DNA from: Devosia rhodophyticola
GTDB lineage: Bacteria; Pseudomonadota; Alphaproteobacteria; Rhizobiales; Devosiaceae
Direction: 5' to 3'
Assembly: GCF_028816475.1 (NCBI RefSeq)
Contig: NZ_CP118247.1
Span: forward strand, 62,001-126,000
DNA: 64,000 nucleotides
Within the stretch, counting starts at the first letter, position 1, and every line of letters begins with the position of its first letter. The notes beneath the pieces were generated by a model that saw nothing but the letters and a program-made list of their open reading frames with translations, was not told the origin of the DNA and did no database searches. Below, in pieces: positions 1 to 10,943 of the stretch. The position numbers and the translations under genes are program-made.

Positions 1-60
1 TTTTTGCGCAAGTCTCAGCTACATATCGAAAATTCGATGCAAGACACCCCCACCCTCGAT

Positions 61-96
61 AACAAAAAGGGCGGCCACAGGATGCTGTGGCCGCCC
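61..96 (-). terminator. Rho-independent terminator of the S10-spc-alpha block
   Basis: A perfect 12-bp stem (69-80 with 85-96) with a 4-base loop is followed on the minus strand by TTTTTGTT (61-68). It lies 24 bases past the rplQ stop codon and so closes the long ribosomal operon. The 60 bases beyond it show nothing recognisable. Confidence 0.93.
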
Positions 97-120
97 AAAT
101 GCTCAAAACTGAAAATCGGC

Positions 121-543
121 CTACGCCGCTTCAGACTCTTCATCGCGAACCGGGACCGGGCCGCTATCGAGGCCCTTGGCGTTGACGTCGCGGTCAACGA
201 ATTCAATCACAGCCATTGGTGCGTTGTCACCGAAACGGAAGCCGGCCTTCATGATGCGGATATAACCGCCCTGACGTTCCTTGTAACGGCCACCAAGAAC
301 CGCAAACAGCTTGCGGACCTGATCCTCGTCGCGGATCTGGGCAATCGCCTGACGGCGCGCATGCAGATCGCCACGCTTGGCAAGCGTCACCAGCTTTTCA
401 ACGATTGGGCGCAATTCCTTTGCCTTGGGCAAAGTCGTTACGATCTGCTCGTGTTTGATGAGCGCTGCGGACATATTGGCAAACATCGCCTTACGATGGC
501 TGGCCGTCCGATTGAGTTTGCGACCTGAATTACCGTGGCGCAT
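121..543 (-). CDS. rplQ: 50S ribosomal protein L17
   Basis: The 140-residue product begins [20 protein letters not shown], the diagnostic L17 N-terminus, and ends in an acidic tail (DEESEAA). L17 binds 23S rRNA on the solvent side of the large subunit near the exit tunnel. The gene is the last of the alpha operon, 32 bases after rpoA, and is followed directly by the operon terminator. Length is somewhat above the 127 residues of E. coli because of the C-terminal extension common in alphaproteobacteria. Confidence 0.97.
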   Translation of the reverse strand: MRHGNSGRKLNRTASHRKAMFANMSAALIKHEQIVTTLPKAKELRPIVEKLVTLAKRGDLHARRQAIAQIRDEDQVRKLFAVLGGRYKERQGGYIRIMKAGFRFGDNAPMAVIEFVDRDVNAKGLDSGPVPVRDEESEAA

Positions 544-575
544 GGTTGTCTCCTGTAGATCTTATCGGCGCGAGA

Positions 576-1595
576 TCAATAATGATCTTCGTAGCGCTTG
601 GCGAGGTCATCGATGTTCTCGGGTGGCCAGTTAGCAACGTCCATTCCGAGATGAAGGCCCATTTGCGCGAGCACTTCCTTGATTTCGTTGAGCGACTTGC
701 GGCCGAAATTGGGGGTCCGCAACATTTCCGCTTCAGTTTTCTGGATCAGATCACCAATATAGACAATGTTGTCGTTCTTGAGGCAATTGGCCGAACGGAC
801 CGACAGTTCGAGCTCGTCGACCTTTTTGAGCAGCGCAGGATTGAATGCCAGTTCCGGAACGGCATCCTGGGTCTTTTCCTTGCTGGGCTCTTCGAAATTC
901 ACAAAGACCGACAGCTGATCCTGCAGAATGCGCGCTGCAAAGGCGACAGCGTCGTCCGGCGAGATCGCGCCATTGGTTTCAACCTGAAGCGTCAACTTGT
1001 CCTTGTCGAGGCTTTCGCCCGCACGGGTTGCGTCGACCTTATAGGATACGCGACGGACCGGCGAGAACAGCGCATCGACCGGAATGTAACCAATCGGTGC
1101 GTCTTCGGGGCGGTTCTTGTCCGCTGCAACATAACCTTTGCCGGTATTGACCGTGAACTCAATGTTGATCTCGGCGCCATCATCGAGGTGGCAGATGACG
1201 AGTTCAGGATTGAGTACTTCGATGTCGCCGGTGACCTTGATGTCGCCTGCAGTAACCGAACCGGGCCCCTGCTTGGAAAGAGCCAAACGCTTGGGACCTT
1301 CTGATCCCATACGCAGTGCGATTTCCTTGACGTTGAGCACAAGGTCGGTAATGTCTTCCCGTACGCCGGGAAGCGACGAAAATTCGTGAAGAATGCCGTC
1401 GATCTGGATTGCCGTTACTGCCGCGCCCTGAAGCGACGACAGCAGCACACGACGAAGGGCGTTACCAAGAGTAAGCCCATAACCGCGCTCAAGCGGCTCG
1501 GCTACAACCGAGGCCACGCGCGCGTTGTCGCTGCCCGAAACAATCTCCAGCTTGGTCGGCTTAATAAGTTCTTGCCAGTTCCTCTGGATCGTCAC
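576..1595 (-). CDS. rpoA: DNA-directed RNA polymerase subunit alpha
   Basis: This is a 339-residue alpha subunit. The N-terminal domain dimerises and assembles beta and beta'. The C-terminal domain ([10 protein letters not shown], then the helix-hairpin-helix around [16 protein letters not shown]) binds UP elements and activators. I chose the GTG at 1595 (product [18 protein letters not shown]) because AAAGGA stands 8 bases upstream and the family begins here. The frame is open further upstream to 1649, but that extension is unlike alpha subunits. It lies between rpsK and rplQ, as in most bacteria. Confidence 0.97.
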   Translation of the reverse strand: MTIQRNWQELIKPTKLEIVSGSDNARVASVVAEPLERGYGLTLGNALRRVLLSSLQGAAVTAIQIDGILHEFSSLPGVREDITDLVLNVKEIALRMGSEGPKRLALSKQGPGSVTAGDIKVTGDIEVLNPELVICHLDDGAEINIEFTVNTGKGYVAADKNRPEDAPIGYIPVDALFSPVRRVSYKVDATRAGESLDKDKLTLQVETNGAISPDDAVAFAARILQDQLSVFVNFEEPSKEKTQDAVPELAFNPALLKKVDELELSVRSANCLKNDNIVYIGDLIQKTEAEMLRTPNFGRKSLNEIKEVLAQMGLHLGMDVANWPPENIDDLAKRYEDHY

Positions 1596-1655
1596 AGGTA
1601 ATGTCCTTTCAAAATCGCGGCCCTTGCCCGGCCGCTCCGCCGCAAACACAATAAG

Positions 1656-1679
1656 ACTCCCGGCCCGGAGGCCAGGAGT
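1656..1679 (-). promoter_or_regulatory. Hairpin between rpsK and rpoA
   Basis: A 10-bp inverted repeat with one mismatch (ACTCC.GGCC arms at 1656-1665 and 1670-1679, loop CGGA) fills the short gap between rpsK and rpoA. No T run follows, so it looks more like an mRNA processing or stability element than a terminator. Its function is inferred only. Confidence 0.4.
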
Positions 1680-1691
1680 TGAAAAACTTGG

Positions 1692-2084
1692 TTAGACGCG
1701 GCGCCGCTTGCGCGGACGGCAACCATTGTGCGGGATCGAAGTAACGTCACGGATCGATGTAACGTTAAAACCCGCTGCCTGCAAAGCACGAAGCGCTGAT
1801 TCACGGCCCGAACCCGGACCACGAACTTCAACCTCAAGGGTCTTCATGCCATGTTCCTGCGCCTTCTTGGCAGCATCTTCAGCAGCAACCTGGGCTGCAT
1901 AAGGGGTCGACTTGCGCGACCCCTTGAAACCCATCACACCAGAAGACGACCAGGAAATAGTGTTTCCCTGCATGTCAGCAATCGTGATCATGGTGTTGTT
2001 GAAGGATGCGTTCACATGGGCAACGCCGGATGTGATATTCTTACGTTCCTTGCGGCGAACGCGAGTTGTTTCAGTCTTAGCCAT
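1692..2084 (-). CDS. rpsK: 30S ribosomal protein S11
   Basis: The 130-residue product has the S11 core ([20 protein letters not shown]) and the invariant C-terminus [12 protein letters not shown]11 sits on the platform of the small subunit near the E site and contributes to mRNA binding. It follows rpsM in the alpha operon. rpsD is absent between S11 and rpoA, the arrangement usual in alphaproteobacteria, so the E. coli type of S4 feedback at this operon is not expected. Confidence 0.97.
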   Translation of the reverse strand: MAKTETTRVRRKERKNITSGVAHVNASFNNTMITIADMQGNTISWSSSGVMGFKGSRKSTPYAAQVAAEDAAKKAQEHGMKTLEVEVRGPGSGRESALRALQAAGFNVTSIRDVTSIPHNGCRPRKRRRV

Positions 2085-2162
2085 TTACGTCCTCAATTCG
2101 ATATCCGCGCTGCCGTTAGCAATATGCCCCGGCAGCTACATCGAAGAACCCGATACGGGTTC

Positions 2163-2531
2163 TTACTTCTTCTTGCCTGCGATAGCTTTAGCCGGACCCT
2201 TGCGCGTACGCGCATTGGTATGGGTGCGCTGACCGCGAACGGGCAGTCCACGACGGTGGCGCAAGCCGCGATAGTTGCCCAGGTCCATCAAACGCTTGAT
2301 GTTCATCGCCACGCCGCGACGAAGATCACCTTCAACAACATAGTCGCGGTCGATCGTTTCGCGAATCTGGATAACTTCGGCGTCGGTCAATTCATTGACG
2401 CGACGGTCGGCTGGAATTCCAACCTTGTTGCAAATATCCTCGGCGAACCTGTCACCGATCCCATGGATATACTGCAGCGCGATGATCACGCGCTTATTAG
2501 TCGGGATATTGACGCCAGCAATACGAGCCAC
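2163..2531 (-). CDS. rpsM: 30S ribosomal protein S13
   Basis: The 122-residue product starts [20 protein letters not shown] and has a basic C-terminal tail ([21 protein letters not shown] region). S13 lies in the head of the small subunit, contacts the P-site tRNA through this tail and forms the bridge to L5. It is the first gene of the alpha operon here, 177 bases after adk. That gap holds a small hairpin (TGCCGG/CCGGCA near 2674-2691) and no recognisable gene. Confidence 0.97.
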   Translation of the reverse strand: MARIAGVNIPTNKRVIIALQYIHGIGDRFAEDICNKVGIPADRRVNELTDAEVIQIRETIDRDYVVEGDLRRGVAMNIKRLMDLGNYRGLRHRRGLPVRGQRTHTNARTRKGPAKAIAGKKK

Positions 2532-2708
2532 GTCTGCACTCCTTCATTCACACCTTGGCCGCTGCGGCCTGTGTCCTAAAACAACAAGGACCGGATTTCG
2601 ACCCCAACCTACTTGAGAAACCGAATCCAGCCCAATAATGCATGAGACTGACGCGGTTCATAAAGGACAAGCCATGCCGGAGTCAACCGGCAAGACTTAT
2701 CGAATTTT

Positions 2709-3275
2709 CTAACTGCCGATGGCAGCCTTGATCGAAGCGGTAACTGTTTCCACCGGCTCCATACCATCAACGGACTTAAGCTGCCCTTTGTCGGCATAAT
2801 ATTTTACCAATGGTGCGGTCTGCTGATTGTAAACCTCAAGCCTGTTCCGCAACACCGCCTCATTATCGTCAGCGCGCCCTCCGGCTTCCTTGCCCCGACT
2901 GACCACGCGTTGAACCAGCACATCGACATCAGCTTTGATCTCAACAACGGCGTTTAGCTCCATGGACTTTTCTTTCAACATGGTGCTGAGCGCTTCGGCT
3001 TGTGCAATCGTGCGGGGAAATCCATCCAGAATAAAGCCAGGCTTGCAATCGGGTGCATCTAGGCGCTCTGACACAATGCCGTTGACGATGGTGTCGGAGA
3101 CGAGATCACCGCGATCCATGACTTCTTTAGCTGCAAGGCCCATTGGCGTTTTGGCAGCAATGGCCGACCGCAGGATATCGCCAGTGGAGAGCTGCGGAAT
3201 ACCGTAGTCTTCAACTAGTATCTTTGCCTGCGTGCCCTTGCCTGCACCCGGTGGACCGAGAAGGATCAGCCTCAT
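2709..3275 (-). CDS. adk: Adenylate kinase (short LID form)
   Basis: This enzyme converts ATP and AMP to two ADP in the cytosol. The 188-residue product has the P-loop GPPGAGKGT (residues 7-15), the AMP-site motif LDGFPRT and the downstream Arg-rich region [15 protein letters not shown]. At 188 residues it lacks the large zinc-type LID, as in many alphaproteobacterial enzymes. Its start codon overlaps the secY stop (ATGA at 3272-3275), so the two are translationally coupled, the classical secY-adk arrangement. Confidence 0.97.
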   Translation of the reverse strand: MRLILLGPPGAGKGTQAKILVEDYGIPQLSTGDILRSAIAAKTPMGLAAKEVMDRGDLVSDTIVNGIVSERLDAPDCKPGFILDGFPRTIAQAEALSTMLKEKSMELNAVVEIKADVDVLVQRVVSRGKEAGGRADDNEAVLRNRLEVYNQQTAPLVKYYADKGQLKSVDGMEPVETVTASIKAAIGS

Positions 3276-4609
3276 CGACGCTTTCCTCCACCGAGACGGG
3301 ATTTTTTGACCATGCCCTCATATTGTTGGGCGATGAGATGACTTTGGACCTGGGAGATCGTATCAAGCGTCACAGTCACCATGATCAGCAGCGACGTGCC
3401 ACCGATGAACTGGCTGACTGCGAGTTGGTTATGCACAATCTCTGGGATCAAAGCCACAACCGTCAAATAGACAGCGCCGGCCACCGTAATGCGGGTCAAC
3501 ACATAGTCGATGTGTTGAGCAGTCCGTTCGCCGGGACGAATACCCGGAATGAACCCGCCCGAACGCTTCAGATTGTCAGCGGTCTCGGTGGGGTTGAAGA
3601 CAATTGCGGTGTAAAAGAACGCAAAGAAAATGATGAACACGGCAAATAGCGTCAGATAGAGCGGCTGGCCGCGGCCAAGCATGGCCGTAATCACCTGCAG
3701 CCATTGCGGTGAATTTCCCTGGGCGGCAAATGACGCAATGGTCGCGGGCAAAAGCAGTAGTGAGGAACCAAAGATCACTGGGATAACACCAGATGTGTTC
3801 AGCTTGAGCGGTAGATGAGAGCTTTCGCCCTGGAACATCTTGTTGCCCACTTGTCGCTTCGGATATTGAATCAGCAACCGGCGCTGTGCCCGTTCAAAGA
3901 ACACGATTACTGCCACAACCACAACCGATAGCAACAATATGCCGACCGCAGCCAATGTGGGCAGCGCCCCAGTGCGGCTCAGTTCCATCGTCTGGACAAC
4001 TGTGGCTGGCAAATTGGCGACAATACCGGCGAAAATGATCAGCGAAATGCCATTGCCGACGCCGCGCGAGGTGATTTGTTCACCCAGCCACATCAGGAAC
4101 ATGGTACCGCCGACCAAGGTTATGACCGTTGAAATACGGAAGAACCAACCAGGATTGAGAACAACGCCCTGACTTGCTTCCAACCCGACGGAAATGCCGT
4201 AGGCCTGGATCGTGCAGAACACCACTGTCAGATAGCGCGTGTACTGATTCATCTTGCGACGACCAGCCTCACCCTCTTTCTTCATTTCTTCGAGGCGCGG
4301 AGAAGCGGTCGAAACGACCTGCACCACGATAGAGGCAGTAATATATGGGATCAGATTAAGTGCGAAAATCGCCATGCGCTGAACGGCACCACCCGAAAAC
4401 ATGTTGAACATGCCCAAGATGCCCTGCTCCGATTGCTCGAAGGTCGCGCGGAATGCGTCCGGGTCAATCCCCGGCACTGGAATAAAAGTACCCAGACGAT
4501 AAACAAGCAGCGCTCCTAGTGTGAACCAGATGCGCTGCTGGAGTGCTTTCGCCTTTGAAAACGTCGAGAAATTAAGATTTCTAGCCAGCTGTTCGGCTGC
4601 GGACGCCAT
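3272..4609 (-). CDS. secY: Protein translocase subunit SecY
   Basis: The 445-residue, ten-helix channel of the Sec translocon works with SecE and SecG in the inner membrane. Typical features are the start near [20 protein letters not shown], the plug region [11 protein letters not shown], the loop with [17 protein letters not shown] and the cytoplasmic loop [20 protein letters not shown]. It lies between rplO and adk in the spc operon. Its partner gene secE, also in this window near 31.4 kb, appears to carry a frameshift, which makes an intact secY notable. Confidence 0.97.
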   Translation of the reverse strand: MASAAEQLARNLNFSTFSKAKALQQRIWFTLGALLVYRLGTFIPVPGIDPDAFRATFEQSEQGILGMFNMFSGGAVQRMAIFALNLIPYITASIVVQVVSTASPRLEEMKKEGEAGRRKMNQYTRYLTVVFCTIQAYGISVGLEASQGVVLNPGWFFRISTVITLVGGTMFLMWLGEQITSRGVGNGISLIIFAGIVANLPATVVQTMELSRTGALPTLAAVGILLLSVVVVAVIVFFERAQRRLLIQYPKRQVGNKMFQGESSHLPLKLNTSGVIPVIFGSSLLLLPATIASFAAQGNSPQWLQVITAMLGRGQPLYLTLFAVFIIFFAFFYTAIVFNPTETADNLKRSGGFIPGIRPGERTAQHIDYVLTRITVAGAVYLTVVALIPEIVHNQLAVSQFIGGTSLLIMVTVTLDTISQVQSHLIAQQYEGMVKKSRLGGGKRR

Positions 4610-4654
4610 GTGTCGCTCCCTATGGCTTAAAGGCCAGGCGCGTTAGGCCGAGAA

Positions 4655-5161
4655 TTACTCGGCCTTTGCGTCTTTTGCTGTCGAAGTTGCTACATGCAAT
4701 TCGACTTTACCACCGGCAGCCTCGATTGCTGCCAAGGCACCCTTGGTGGCGTAATCCACCTTGAAAGTGACCTTCTTGGAAGTGAAACCTTCCGAACCCA
4801 TCAGGCGCACGCCATCCTTGGCTCGACGCACAACGCCAGCAGCAATCAATGCCGCGACGTCAATCACGCCCTTGGCGTCCAACTTACCGGAATCGATGTA
4901 AGCTTGGATACGGTCGATGCGAACCTGGTTCCATTGCTTTGGATTATGCGAGTTAAACCCACGCTTTGGCATACGCATGTGGAGCGGCATCTGACCGCCT
5001 TCAAAACCATTGATCGCAACACCAGAGCGCGAAGTCTGGCCCTTAACGCCGCGGCCAGCGGTCTTGCCCTTGCCCGAACCGATGCCGCGACCAACACGGG
5101 TACGAATCTTGTAGGAGCCGGGATTATCACGAAGTTCGTTCAAACGAGTCATGTTGAACAC
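4655..5161 (-). CDS. rplO: 50S ribosomal protein L15
   Basis: The 168-residue product has the L15 N-terminal motif [20 protein letters not shown] and the central [19 protein letters not shown]. The glycine- and lysine-rich N-terminal extension threads into 23S rRNA late in large-subunit assembly. It precedes secY by 45 bases, as in most spc operons. It is slightly longer than the E. coli protein through a C-terminal Ala/Lys-rich tail. Confidence 0.97.
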   Translation of the reverse strand: MFNMTRLNELRDNPGSYKIRTRVGRGIGSGKGKTAGRGVKGQTSRSGVAINGFEGGQMPLHMRMPKRGFNSHNPKQWNQVRIDRIQAYIDSGKLDAKGVIDVAALIAAGVVRRAKDGVRLMGSEGFTSKKVTFKVDYATKGALAAIEAAGGKVELHVATSTAKDAKAE

Positions 5162-5171
5162 CTTTTGCCTT

Positions 5172-5360
5172 TTACTCGCCGACGACGCGGACGAGGTGCG
5201 GGAGTTTGTTGATCATGCCGCGAACTTCGGGCGTATCAAGCAGCTCACGCTTCTTGTTCATCTTATTGAGCCCGAGACCAACCAGGGTTGCGCGCTGCAC
5301 CTTGTCGCGGCGGATCGGCGAACCGATCTGCTCAACAATGAGGGTTTTCTTGACTGCCAT
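5172..5360 (-). CDS. rpmD: 50S ribosomal protein L30
   Basis: A 62-residue protein beginning [20 protein letters not shown] and containing the L30 core [20 protein letters not shown]. This is the short bacterial form; it contacts 23S rRNA near the 5S rRNA. It sits between rpsE and rplO with only 10 bases to rplO, so it is co-transcribed and probably coupled. Confidence 0.96.
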   Translation of the reverse strand: MAVKKTLIVEQIGSPIRRDKVQRATLVGLGLNKMNKKRELLDTPEVRGMINKLPHLVRVVGE

Positions 5361-5381
5361 CTTATCTCTCCGTCAGCCTGA

Positions 5382-5915
5382 TCAAGCTTCGACCGCAGTT
5401 TCGCCGCGGCGAGCCTGCAATTCCGAAACCTTCAAACCACGACGCGATGCGACCGAACGCGGGCTATCGACACGCTTGAGCGCGTCGAACGTCGCGCGAA
5501 CCATGTTGTAAGGGTTAGCCGATCCCTGCGACTTCGCCACAATGTCGTTGATCCCGAGGGTCTCAAACACTGCGCGCATCGGACCACCGGCGATAATACC
5601 GGTACCGGGTTCTGCTGCACGCAAGATGACCTTGCCGGCGCCGTGGCGGCCATGCACATCATGATGCAATGTACGTGCGTCGCGCAGCGGTACACGGATC
5701 ATTGTGCGCTTAGCCGCTTCAGTGGCCTTACGGATTGCTTCTGGAACTTCGCGGGCCTTACCGTGACCAAAGCCAACGCGGCCCTTTTGATCGCCAACCA
5801 CAACCAAGGCGGCGAAACCGAAACGGCGGCCACCTTTGACAACCTTGGCAACACGATTGATGTGGACCAGGCGGTCGACGAATTCGCTATCGCGATCTTG
5901 AACGTCTCTGCTCAT
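5382..5915 (-). CDS. rpsE: 30S ribosomal protein S5
   Basis: A 177-residue S5. I place the start at 5915 ([20 protein letters not shown]); a longer open frame to 6053 runs back into rplR and adds an unrelated N-terminus. The RNA-binding motif [20 protein letters not shown] and the central [15 protein letters not shown] are clear. S5 lines the mRNA entry channel and affects decoding accuracy. It lies between rplR and rpmD in the usual spc order. Confidence 0.97.
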   Translation of the reverse strand: MSRDVQDRDSEFVDRLVHINRVAKVVKGGRRFGFAALVVVGDQKGRVGFGHGKAREVPEAIRKATEAAKRTMIRVPLRDARTLHHDVHGRHGAGKVILRAAEPGTGIIAGGPMRAVFETLGINDIVAKSQGSANPYNMVRATFDALKRVDSPRSVASRRGLKVSELQARRGETAVEA

Positions 5916-5940
5916 AATATCTTCTTTCTCGCGCCGTGGA

Positions 5941-6303
5941 TCAGAACTGCAGGCCGCCCTCGCGGGCAGCTTCTGCCAGGGCCTTGACCCGGCCGTGATA
6001 AATGTAGGCACCGCGATCGAAAATGACTTCGACCACTCCTGCCTTGGTGCCACGCTCAGCGATCAACTTGCCGATGGTCGATGCGGCTTCAGCCGTTCCA
6101 CCATTCTTGACAGATGCCTTGACGTCGGTATCGAGCGTCGAGGCAGAAGCCAATGTACGGCCAGTCGAATCATCAATGATCTGCGCGTAGATATTTTTGT
6201 CCGAACGGTAGACCGACAACCGTGGCCGACCGAAAGCACGAGCCTTAAGCGCCTTGCGAACGCGGGCTTTGCGGCGCTCTGCGCCCTTATTGCTGATAGC
6301 CAT
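5941..6303 (-). CDS. rplR: 50S ribosomal protein L18
   Basis: The 120-residue product has an Arg/Lys-rich N-terminus ([20 protein letters not shown]) and the 5S-binding core ending [21 protein letters not shown]18 binds 5S rRNA with L5 and attaches it to the central protuberance. It is flanked by rplF (13 bases upstream) and rpsE, the conserved order. Confidence 0.97.
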   Translation of the reverse strand: MAISNKGAERRKARVRKALKARAFGRPRLSVYRSDKNIYAQIIDDSTGRTLASASTLDTDVKASVKNGGTAEAASTIGKLIAERGTKAGVVEVIFDRGAYIYHGRVKALAEAAREGGLQF

Positions 6304-6315
6304 CGCAGGCGCTCC

Positions 6316-6849
6316 TTACTTCTTCTTGCCTTCTTTGCGGAAGACGAACTCGCCATCGTAGCGAACGCCCTTGCCCTTGTATGGCTCTGGCTTGCGGAAT
6401 TCGCGAATATTGGCTGCAACCTGGCCAACGGATTGCTTGTCAACACCGCTAATCACGATTTCAGTTGGGGCTGGCACCGCCAGCGTGATTCCCGCTGGTG
6501 CGGTGTAAATCACTTCGTGACTAAACCCAAGCGAAAGCTTGATGTCTTTGCCCTGAAGCGCAGCGCGATAACCCACACCCTGAATCTGCAGCTTGCGCTG
6601 GAAACCGGTGCTGACACCAGTCACCATGTTTTGGATAAGTGCGCGGGTCGTGCCCCATGCAGCGCGGGCCTCACGGGTGTCATTGGCAGGTGTTACCAAA
6701 ACGCCTTCAGGCGTCTGCTCAACCTTGACAATATCCATGAGCTCAAGGCTCAATTCGCCTTTTGGGCCCTTAACCGCGACGTTGCGACCATTCAAAGTCA
6801 CATTTACGCCGCTGACAGGAGCAACCGGTTGTTTACCCGTACGGGACAT
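6316..6849 (-). CDS. rplF: 50S ribosomal protein L6
   Basis: A 177-residue L6 starting MSRTGKQPVAPVSGVNVTLN and ending with the conserved EPYKGKGVRYDGEFVFRKEG. Its two related alpha/beta domains bind 23S rRNA near the sarcin-ricin loop, below the factor-binding site. A 65-base gap separates it from rpsH, larger than most spacings in this operon; I see no signal there. Confidence 0.97.
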   Translation of the reverse strand: MSRTGKQPVAPVSGVNVTLNGRNVAVKGPKGELSLELMDIVKVEQTPEGVLVTPANDTREARAAWGTTRALIQNMVTGVSTGFQRKLQIQGVGYRAALQGKDIKLSLGFSHEVIYTAPAGITLAVPAPTEIVISGVDKQSVGQVAANIREFRKPEPYKGKGVRYDGEFVFRKEGKKK

Positions 6850-6914
6850 TTTGTTCTACCTTCTTGAGTAATCGTCATACCGCCTACCGATAATTGAAGC
6901 TGAAACTTCAAACA

Positions 6915-7313
6915 TCAGAATACGCGGCAGAGTACCTCGCCACCAACATTTGCTGCCTTGGCTTCGTGATCCGCCATTACGCCCTTGGGCGTGGACAGAA
7001 TTGAAACACCAAGACCGTTAGCTACCTGCGGAATATTCCGCACCGATGCATAAACGCGACGGCCGGGACGCGAAACGCGTTCGATCGTGCGGATGACCGG
7101 ATCATTTTCCGCGTACTTGAGTTCAATCTCGTACTCGGCAGCGCCGTTCTCGAACTTTGTCTCAGAGTATCCGCGGATAAATCCTTCGGACTGGAGAACG
7201 TCCAGCACGCGACCGCGTAGGGTCGAGGCTGGTGTCGAAACGGAATTCTTGTGACGCATCTGCGCATTGCGGATACGGGTCAACATATCTCCGATGGGAT
7301 CGGTGAAGCTCAT
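6915..7313 (-). CDS. rpsH: 30S ribosomal protein S8
   Basis: The 132-residue product begins [20 protein letters not shown] and ends [22 protein letters not shown], both typical of S8. It is a primary binder of the 16S central domain. In E. coli S8 also represses the spc operon by binding the mRNA near rplE; no comparison with that site was possible here. It lies 12 bases after rpsN. Confidence 0.97.
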   Translation of the reverse strand: MSFTDPIGDMLTRIRNAQMRHKNSVSTPASTLRGRVLDVLQSEGFIRGYSETKFENGAAEYEIELKYAENDPVIRTIERVSRPGRRVYASVRNIPQVANGLGVSILSTPKGVMADHEAKAANVGGEVLCRVF

Positions 7314-7325
7314 CTTCTTCTCTCC

Positions 7326-7631
7326 TTACCAGCTCGACTTTACCAGGCCTGGAATCAGACCCAGATTGCCCAACTGGCGCAGTGCAATACGGCTCAGCTT
7401 CAGCTTGCGATAATAACCACGGGGACGTCCGGAAACTTCACAACGGTTGCGAACGCGAACTGGTGCCGAATTGCGTGGCAGTTCCGCGAGTTTGAGCTGT
7501 GCGCCAAACCGAACTTCAGCCGATGCCGAAGCATCCTTGCTGAGGGCTTTAAGTGCTGCCCGCTTGCCAGCATATTGCTTGGCAAGGGCGGCGCGCTTGT
7601 TGTTTTTAGCGATGGAGCTGGTCTTGGCCAT
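7326..7631 (-). CDS. rpsN: 30S ribosomal protein S14 (long, zinc-free form)
   Basis: At 101 residues and with only one cysteine in the C-terminal region ([20 protein letters not shown]), this is the long S14 without the zinc ribbon of the short form. It folds into the head of the 30S subunit next to S10 and S19. It sits between rplE and rpsH. Confidence 0.97.
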   Translation of the reverse strand: MAKTSSIAKNNKRAALAKQYAGKRAALKALSKDASASAEVRFGAQLKLAELPRNSAPVRVRNRCEVSGRPRGYYRKLKLSRIALRQLGNLGLIPGLVKSSW

Positions 7632-7661
7632 GTCCTGATCCTTATTCCTTCCCCTGCCCGC

Positions 7662-8219
7662 TTACTGGCGGAAAGGGAAGTTGAAAGCCTTGAGAAGCGC
7701 GCGGGCTTCGTCATCCGTGTTGGCGGTCGTACAAACCACGATGTCCATACCCCAGATTTGATCAACCTCGTCGTAGTTGATTTCAGGGAAAATGATATGT
7801 TCCTTGATGCCCATTGCGTAGTTGCCCGCACCATCGAACGAATTCGGGTTCAGGCCGCGGAAATCGCGAACGCGCGGCAAAGCAATGTTCACCAGACGAT
7901 CGAGGAATTCATACATGCGCGCCTTGCGCAATGTAACCTTGACACCCAGCGGCATATCTTCGCGAACCTTGAAGCCGGCGATCGACTTGCGTGCATGGGT
8001 GATAACAGGCTTCTGGCCAGCAATCTTTTCCATGTCACCAGCAGCCGACTTGACCTTCTTGGAGTCGTTCACAGCTTCGCCAACGCCCATATTCAGCACG
8101 ATCTTGTCGAGCCGGGGCAATTCCATGACGTTCTTGTAACCGAACTGCTCGGTAAGCGCCTTCTTGATGGTCCCGTCATATTCGACGCGAAGCCGTGGGA
8201 TGTAAGCTGTCTCAGCCAT
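7662..8219 (-). CDS. rplE: 50S ribosomal protein L5
   Basis: The 185-residue product shows [40 protein letters not shown] and the C-terminal [19 protein letters not shown]5 binds 5S rRNA and forms the inter-subunit bridge with S13. Its first 8 bases overlap the end of rplX (8212-8219), which implies translational coupling. Confidence 0.97.
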   Translation of the reverse strand: MAETAYIPRLRVEYDGTIKKALTEQFGYKNVMELPRLDKIVLNMGVGEAVNDSKKVKSAAGDMEKIAGQKPVITHARKSIAGFKVREDMPLGVKVTLRKARMYEFLDRLVNIALPRVRDFRGLNPNSFDGAGNYAMGIKEHIIFPEINYDEVDQIWGMDIVVCTTANTDDEARALLKAFNFPFRQ

Positions 8220-8523
8220 CGATCACATCTCCGGTGCTCTTGGCGACGCGCGATTTAACGCCGTCTTTAATCTGGAAACCAACGCGGCTGGGCTTGCCAT
8301 CCTTGTCGGCGAGCGCGAGGTTCGACAGATGTATCGACGCTTCCTTGGTGAAAATACCGGCATCGTTCGACGCGGTCTGCTTGGTGTGACGACGAACAAG
8401 ATTGATACCCTGAACGAGTGCACGAGTTTCAGTTGGGATGACTGATAGGACCTGGCCGGTTTTGCCTTTGTCCTTGCCAGTCAGGACGACGACTTTGTCG
8501 CCCTTCTTTATTTTGGCGGCCAT
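8212..8523 (-). CDS. rplX: 50S ribosomal protein L24
   Basis: A 103-residue KOW-domain protein ([20 protein letters not shown] at residues 4-23). L24 is an assembly initiator that binds the 5' end of 23S rRNA. It overlaps rplE by 8 bases and shares one base with the rplN stop region, so the three genes are tightly coupled. Confidence 0.97.
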   Translation of the reverse strand: MAAKIKKGDKVVVLTGKDKGKTGQVLSVIPTETRALVQGINLVRRHTKQTASNDAGIFTKEASIHLSNLALADKDGKPSRVGFQIKDGVKSRVAKSTGDVIDG

Positions 8524-8891
8524 TACAGCACCTCTGGTGCGAGCGAGATGATCTTCATGTGGTTCTTGGCGCGAAGCTCACGTGGAACTGGTCCGAAGAT
8601 ACGAGTGCCGATTGGTTCTTTTTGATTGTTGATCAGAACCGCGGCGTTTTTGTCAAAGCGAATAACCGTGCCATCGGGGCGACGGATATCGAACGCGGTG
8701 CGTACAACGACCGCCTTCATAACCTGACCCTTCTTTACGCGACCGCGTGGAATAGCGTCCTTGACCGACACAACAATAATGTCGCCAACAGAAGCGTATT
8801 TACGATGCGAGCCGCCCAGCACCTTGATGCACATGACGCGACGCGCGCCGGAATTATCCGCGACGTCGAGATTGGATTGCATCTGAATCAT
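8523..8891 (-). CDS. rplN: 50S ribosomal protein L14
   Basis: The 122-residue product starts [20 protein letters not shown] and contains [12 protein letters not shown] and [13 protein letters not shown], all L14 hallmarks. L14 sits at the subunit interface and is the docking site of the silencing factor RsfS. It is the first gene of the spc part. The 67 bases before it (to rpsQ) show no clear terminator, so S10 and spc are probably one transcript here. Confidence 0.97.
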   Translation of the reverse strand: MIQMQSNLDVADNSGARRVMCIKVLGGSHRKYASVGDIIVVSVKDAIPRGRVKKGQVMKAVVVRTAFDIRRPDGTVIRFDKNAAVLINNQKEPIGTRIFGPVPRELRAKNHMKIISLAPEVL

Positions 8892-8958
8892 GACTGGATG
8901 CCTTCTTGTTTATGCCGACCGCCGTCCCCGGCGCGCCAACCTTAAACCCTAAATTTGT

Positions 8959-9192
8959 TTACGCGGACGGAACGAGTGTCCAGCGCTTGTTCCTGGAGAT
9001 CGGTGCGCATTCCTCGATCTGTACAATGTCCCCGACCTTGGCAATATTTGCCTCATCGTGGGCCTGGTACTTCTTGGACCGACGCACTGTCTTTTTCATA
9101 ACCGGATGTGTAAAGCGGCGTTCGACGCGCACAACAACCGTCTTCTCATTGGTATCGGAGACAACAGTCCCCTGTAGAACGCGTTTTGGCAT
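8959..9192 (-). CDS. rpsQ: 30S ribosomal protein S17
   Basis: A 77-residue OB-fold protein beginning [20 protein letters not shown] and containing [20 protein letters not shown]. It is a primary binder of the 16S 5' domain. It follows rpmC by 12 bases at the end of the S10-operon part. Confidence 0.97.
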   Translation of the reverse strand: MPKRVLQGTVVSDTNEKTVVVRVERRFTHPVMKKTVRRSKKYQAHDEANIAKVGDIVQIEECAPISRNKRWTLVPSA

Positions 9193-9204
9193 GGCCGCCG
9201 CTCC

Positions 9205-9402
9205 TTACTTCGCTGCGCTTTTTTCAGCCAGGATGGTCTTGATCCGCGCGATATCGCGGCGGACCTGCTTGACCCGGGCTGGTGATTCCAACTGCTGGGT
9301 AGCACGCTGGAAACGCAGATTGAATTGTTCTTTCTTCAGGCCAACAAGCTGATCTTTCAGCTCGTCCGGGGTCTTCGCCCGCACATCCTTGGCAGTCGTC
9401 AT
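9205..9402 (-). CDS. rpmC: 50S ribosomal protein L29
   Basis: A 65-residue two-helix protein with the family motif [20 protein letters not shown] and [12 protein letters not shown]29 sits beside L23 at the peptide exit. It lies 12 bases after rplP. Confidence 0.96.
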   Translation of the reverse strand: MTTAKDVRAKTPDELKDQLVGLKKEQFNLRFQRATQQLESPARVKQVRRDIARIKTILAEKSAAK

Positions 9403-9414
9403 TGCCTTGACCCC

Positions 9415-9828
9415 TTAGTCTGCAATGCGGGTAACAACCCGCGTCATGATCGGCAGCTTCATAGCGCCGAGGCGCAAAGCTTCCTTGGCAACGTCCTCGG
9501 GGACGCCGTCGATTTCGAATACGATGCGGCCGGGCTTCACACGAGCCGCCCACAGTTCAACCGAACCCTTGCCCTTACCCATGCGGACTTCAGTCGGCTT
9601 TTTGGTGACTGGCACATCCGGAAAGATGCGGATCCATACACGGCCCTGACGCTTCATTTCGCGGGTGATTGCGCGACGAGCCGCTTCAATCTGCCGCGCT
9701 GTAACGCGCTCTGGTTCAGTTGCCTTAAGAGCATATTGCCCAAAAGCAAGATCAGTACCGCCCTTGGCAACGCCATGGATACGACCCTTGTGAGCCTTGC
9801 GGAACTTGGTTTTCTTAGGTTGCAGCAT
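9415..9828 (-). CDS. rplP: 50S ribosomal protein L16
   Basis: The 137-residue product starts [20 protein letters not shown] and contains [20 protein letters not shown] and [20 protein letters not shown], the latter holding the conserved region that approaches the A-site tRNA. It lies between rpsC and rpmC. Confidence 0.97.
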   Translation of the reverse strand: MLQPKKTKFRKAHKGRIHGVAKGGTDLAFGQYALKATEPERVTARQIEAARRAITREMKRQGRVWIRIFPDVPVTKKPTEVRMGKGKGSVELWAARVKPGRIVFEIDGVPEDVAKEALRLGAMKLPIMTRVVTRIAD

Positions 9829-9842
9829 AACGAGTTACCTTC

Positions 9843-10562
9843 TTATGCGCGTTCGCGGTCGGACCGCTGGCTACGCTGACCGCCACCATCGCCACTACCT
9901 TCGGTAGCCCGACGCTCATGCGCCGATGGATCATGTTCAAGCACTTCGCCTTTGAAAATCCAGACTTTGATGCCGATGATGCCGTATGTCGTTGCGGCTT
10001 CAGCAGTACCATAATCAATGTCAGCACGCAGTGTGTGCAATGGAACACGACCTTCACGATACCATTCAGTACGCGCGATATCGGCACCGCCAAGGCGACC
10101 ACCAACATTGACGCGGATACCACCGGCACCCATGCGGATCGAAGTCTGCACAGCGCGCTTCATGGCGCGACGGAATGCCACTCGGCGTTCCAGTTGCTGG
10201 GCAATACCCTGAGCAACGAGAGTCGCATCAGTTTCCGGCTTGCGCACTTCAACGATGTTGATGTGCACTTCGCTGTCGGTGAACTTCTTCACACTGGCGC
10301 GGATCTTGTCGATGTCTGCGCCCTTTTTGCCGATCACAATGCCCGGACGGGCGGTGTGGATCGAAACGCGGCACTTACGGTGCGGACGCTCGATGACAAT
10401 CTTGGAGACTGCAGCTGCCTTCAATTCCTTGAGCAGCATGGTACGAATCTTCAGATCTTCCTGAAGCAATGAACCGTACTCAGCCTTGTTGGCGTACCAA
10501 CGCGAGTCCCAGGTGCGGTTGATGCCGAGGCGAAAACCGATTGGATTGATCTTCTGACCCAT
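9843..10562 (-). CDS. rpsC: 30S ribosomal protein S3
   Basis: The 239-residue product begins [20 protein letters not shown] and has the KH-type GxxG loop in [15 protein letters not shown]3 lies at the mRNA entry pore and contributes helicase activity with S4 and S5. Its start overlaps the rplV stop by one base. The C-terminus is rich in Gly, Arg and Ser, a variable tail typical of the class. Confidence 0.97.
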   Translation of the reverse strand: MGQKINPIGFRLGINRTWDSRWYANKAEYGSLLQEDLKIRTMLLKELKAAAVSKIVIERPHRKCRVSIHTARPGIVIGKKGADIDKIRASVKKFTDSEVHINIVEVRKPETDATLVAQGIAQQLERRVAFRRAMKRAVQTSIRMGAGGIRVNVGGRLGGADIARTEWYREGRVPLHTLRADIDYGTAEAATTYGIIGIKVWIFKGEVLEHDPSAHERRATEGSGDGGGQRSQRSDRERA

Positions 10563-10942
10563 TATGCGGCCTCTTCAACTTGACGGACAACGATCGTCAG
10601 GTGGGCGAATGGCTTCTGGATCTGTGAAGATCGGCCACGTCCACGCGCCGTGAAGCGCTTCATGACAAGCGAATTGCCTACAAATGCTTCGGCAACGACA
10701 AGAGCGTCGGTGTCGAGGCCATGATTGTTTTCGGCGTTGGCAATGGCGCTTTCAAGCACCTTTCTTACCTGGCCGGAAATGCGCTTGTGGTTGAACTCGA
10801 GATCGGCCAAAGCCTTCTCTACCTTCTTGCCACGGATCAACTGAGCAACAAGGTTCAGCTTTTGCGGGCTAATGCGTAGCATCCGCAGTACTGCCTTGGC
10901 TTCGTTGTCCGCAAGCGCGCGCTGGGTTTTTGGCTTGCCCAT
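10562..10942 (-). CDS. rplV: 50S ribosomal protein L22
   Basis: A 126-residue L22 with [22 protein letters not shown] and the C-terminal hairpin region [20 protein letters not shown]. The hairpin reaches the constriction of the exit tunnel and is the site of macrolide-tolerance changes; no insertion or deletion is apparent there. It is adjacent to rpsS with a one-base gap. Confidence 0.97.
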   Translation of the reverse strand: MGKPKTQRALADNEAKAVLRMLRISPQKLNLVAQLIRGKKVEKALADLEFNHKRISGQVRKVLESAIANAENNHGLDTDALVVAEAFVGNSLVMKRFTARGRGRSSQIQKPFAHLTIVVRQVEEAA

Positions 10943-10943
10943 G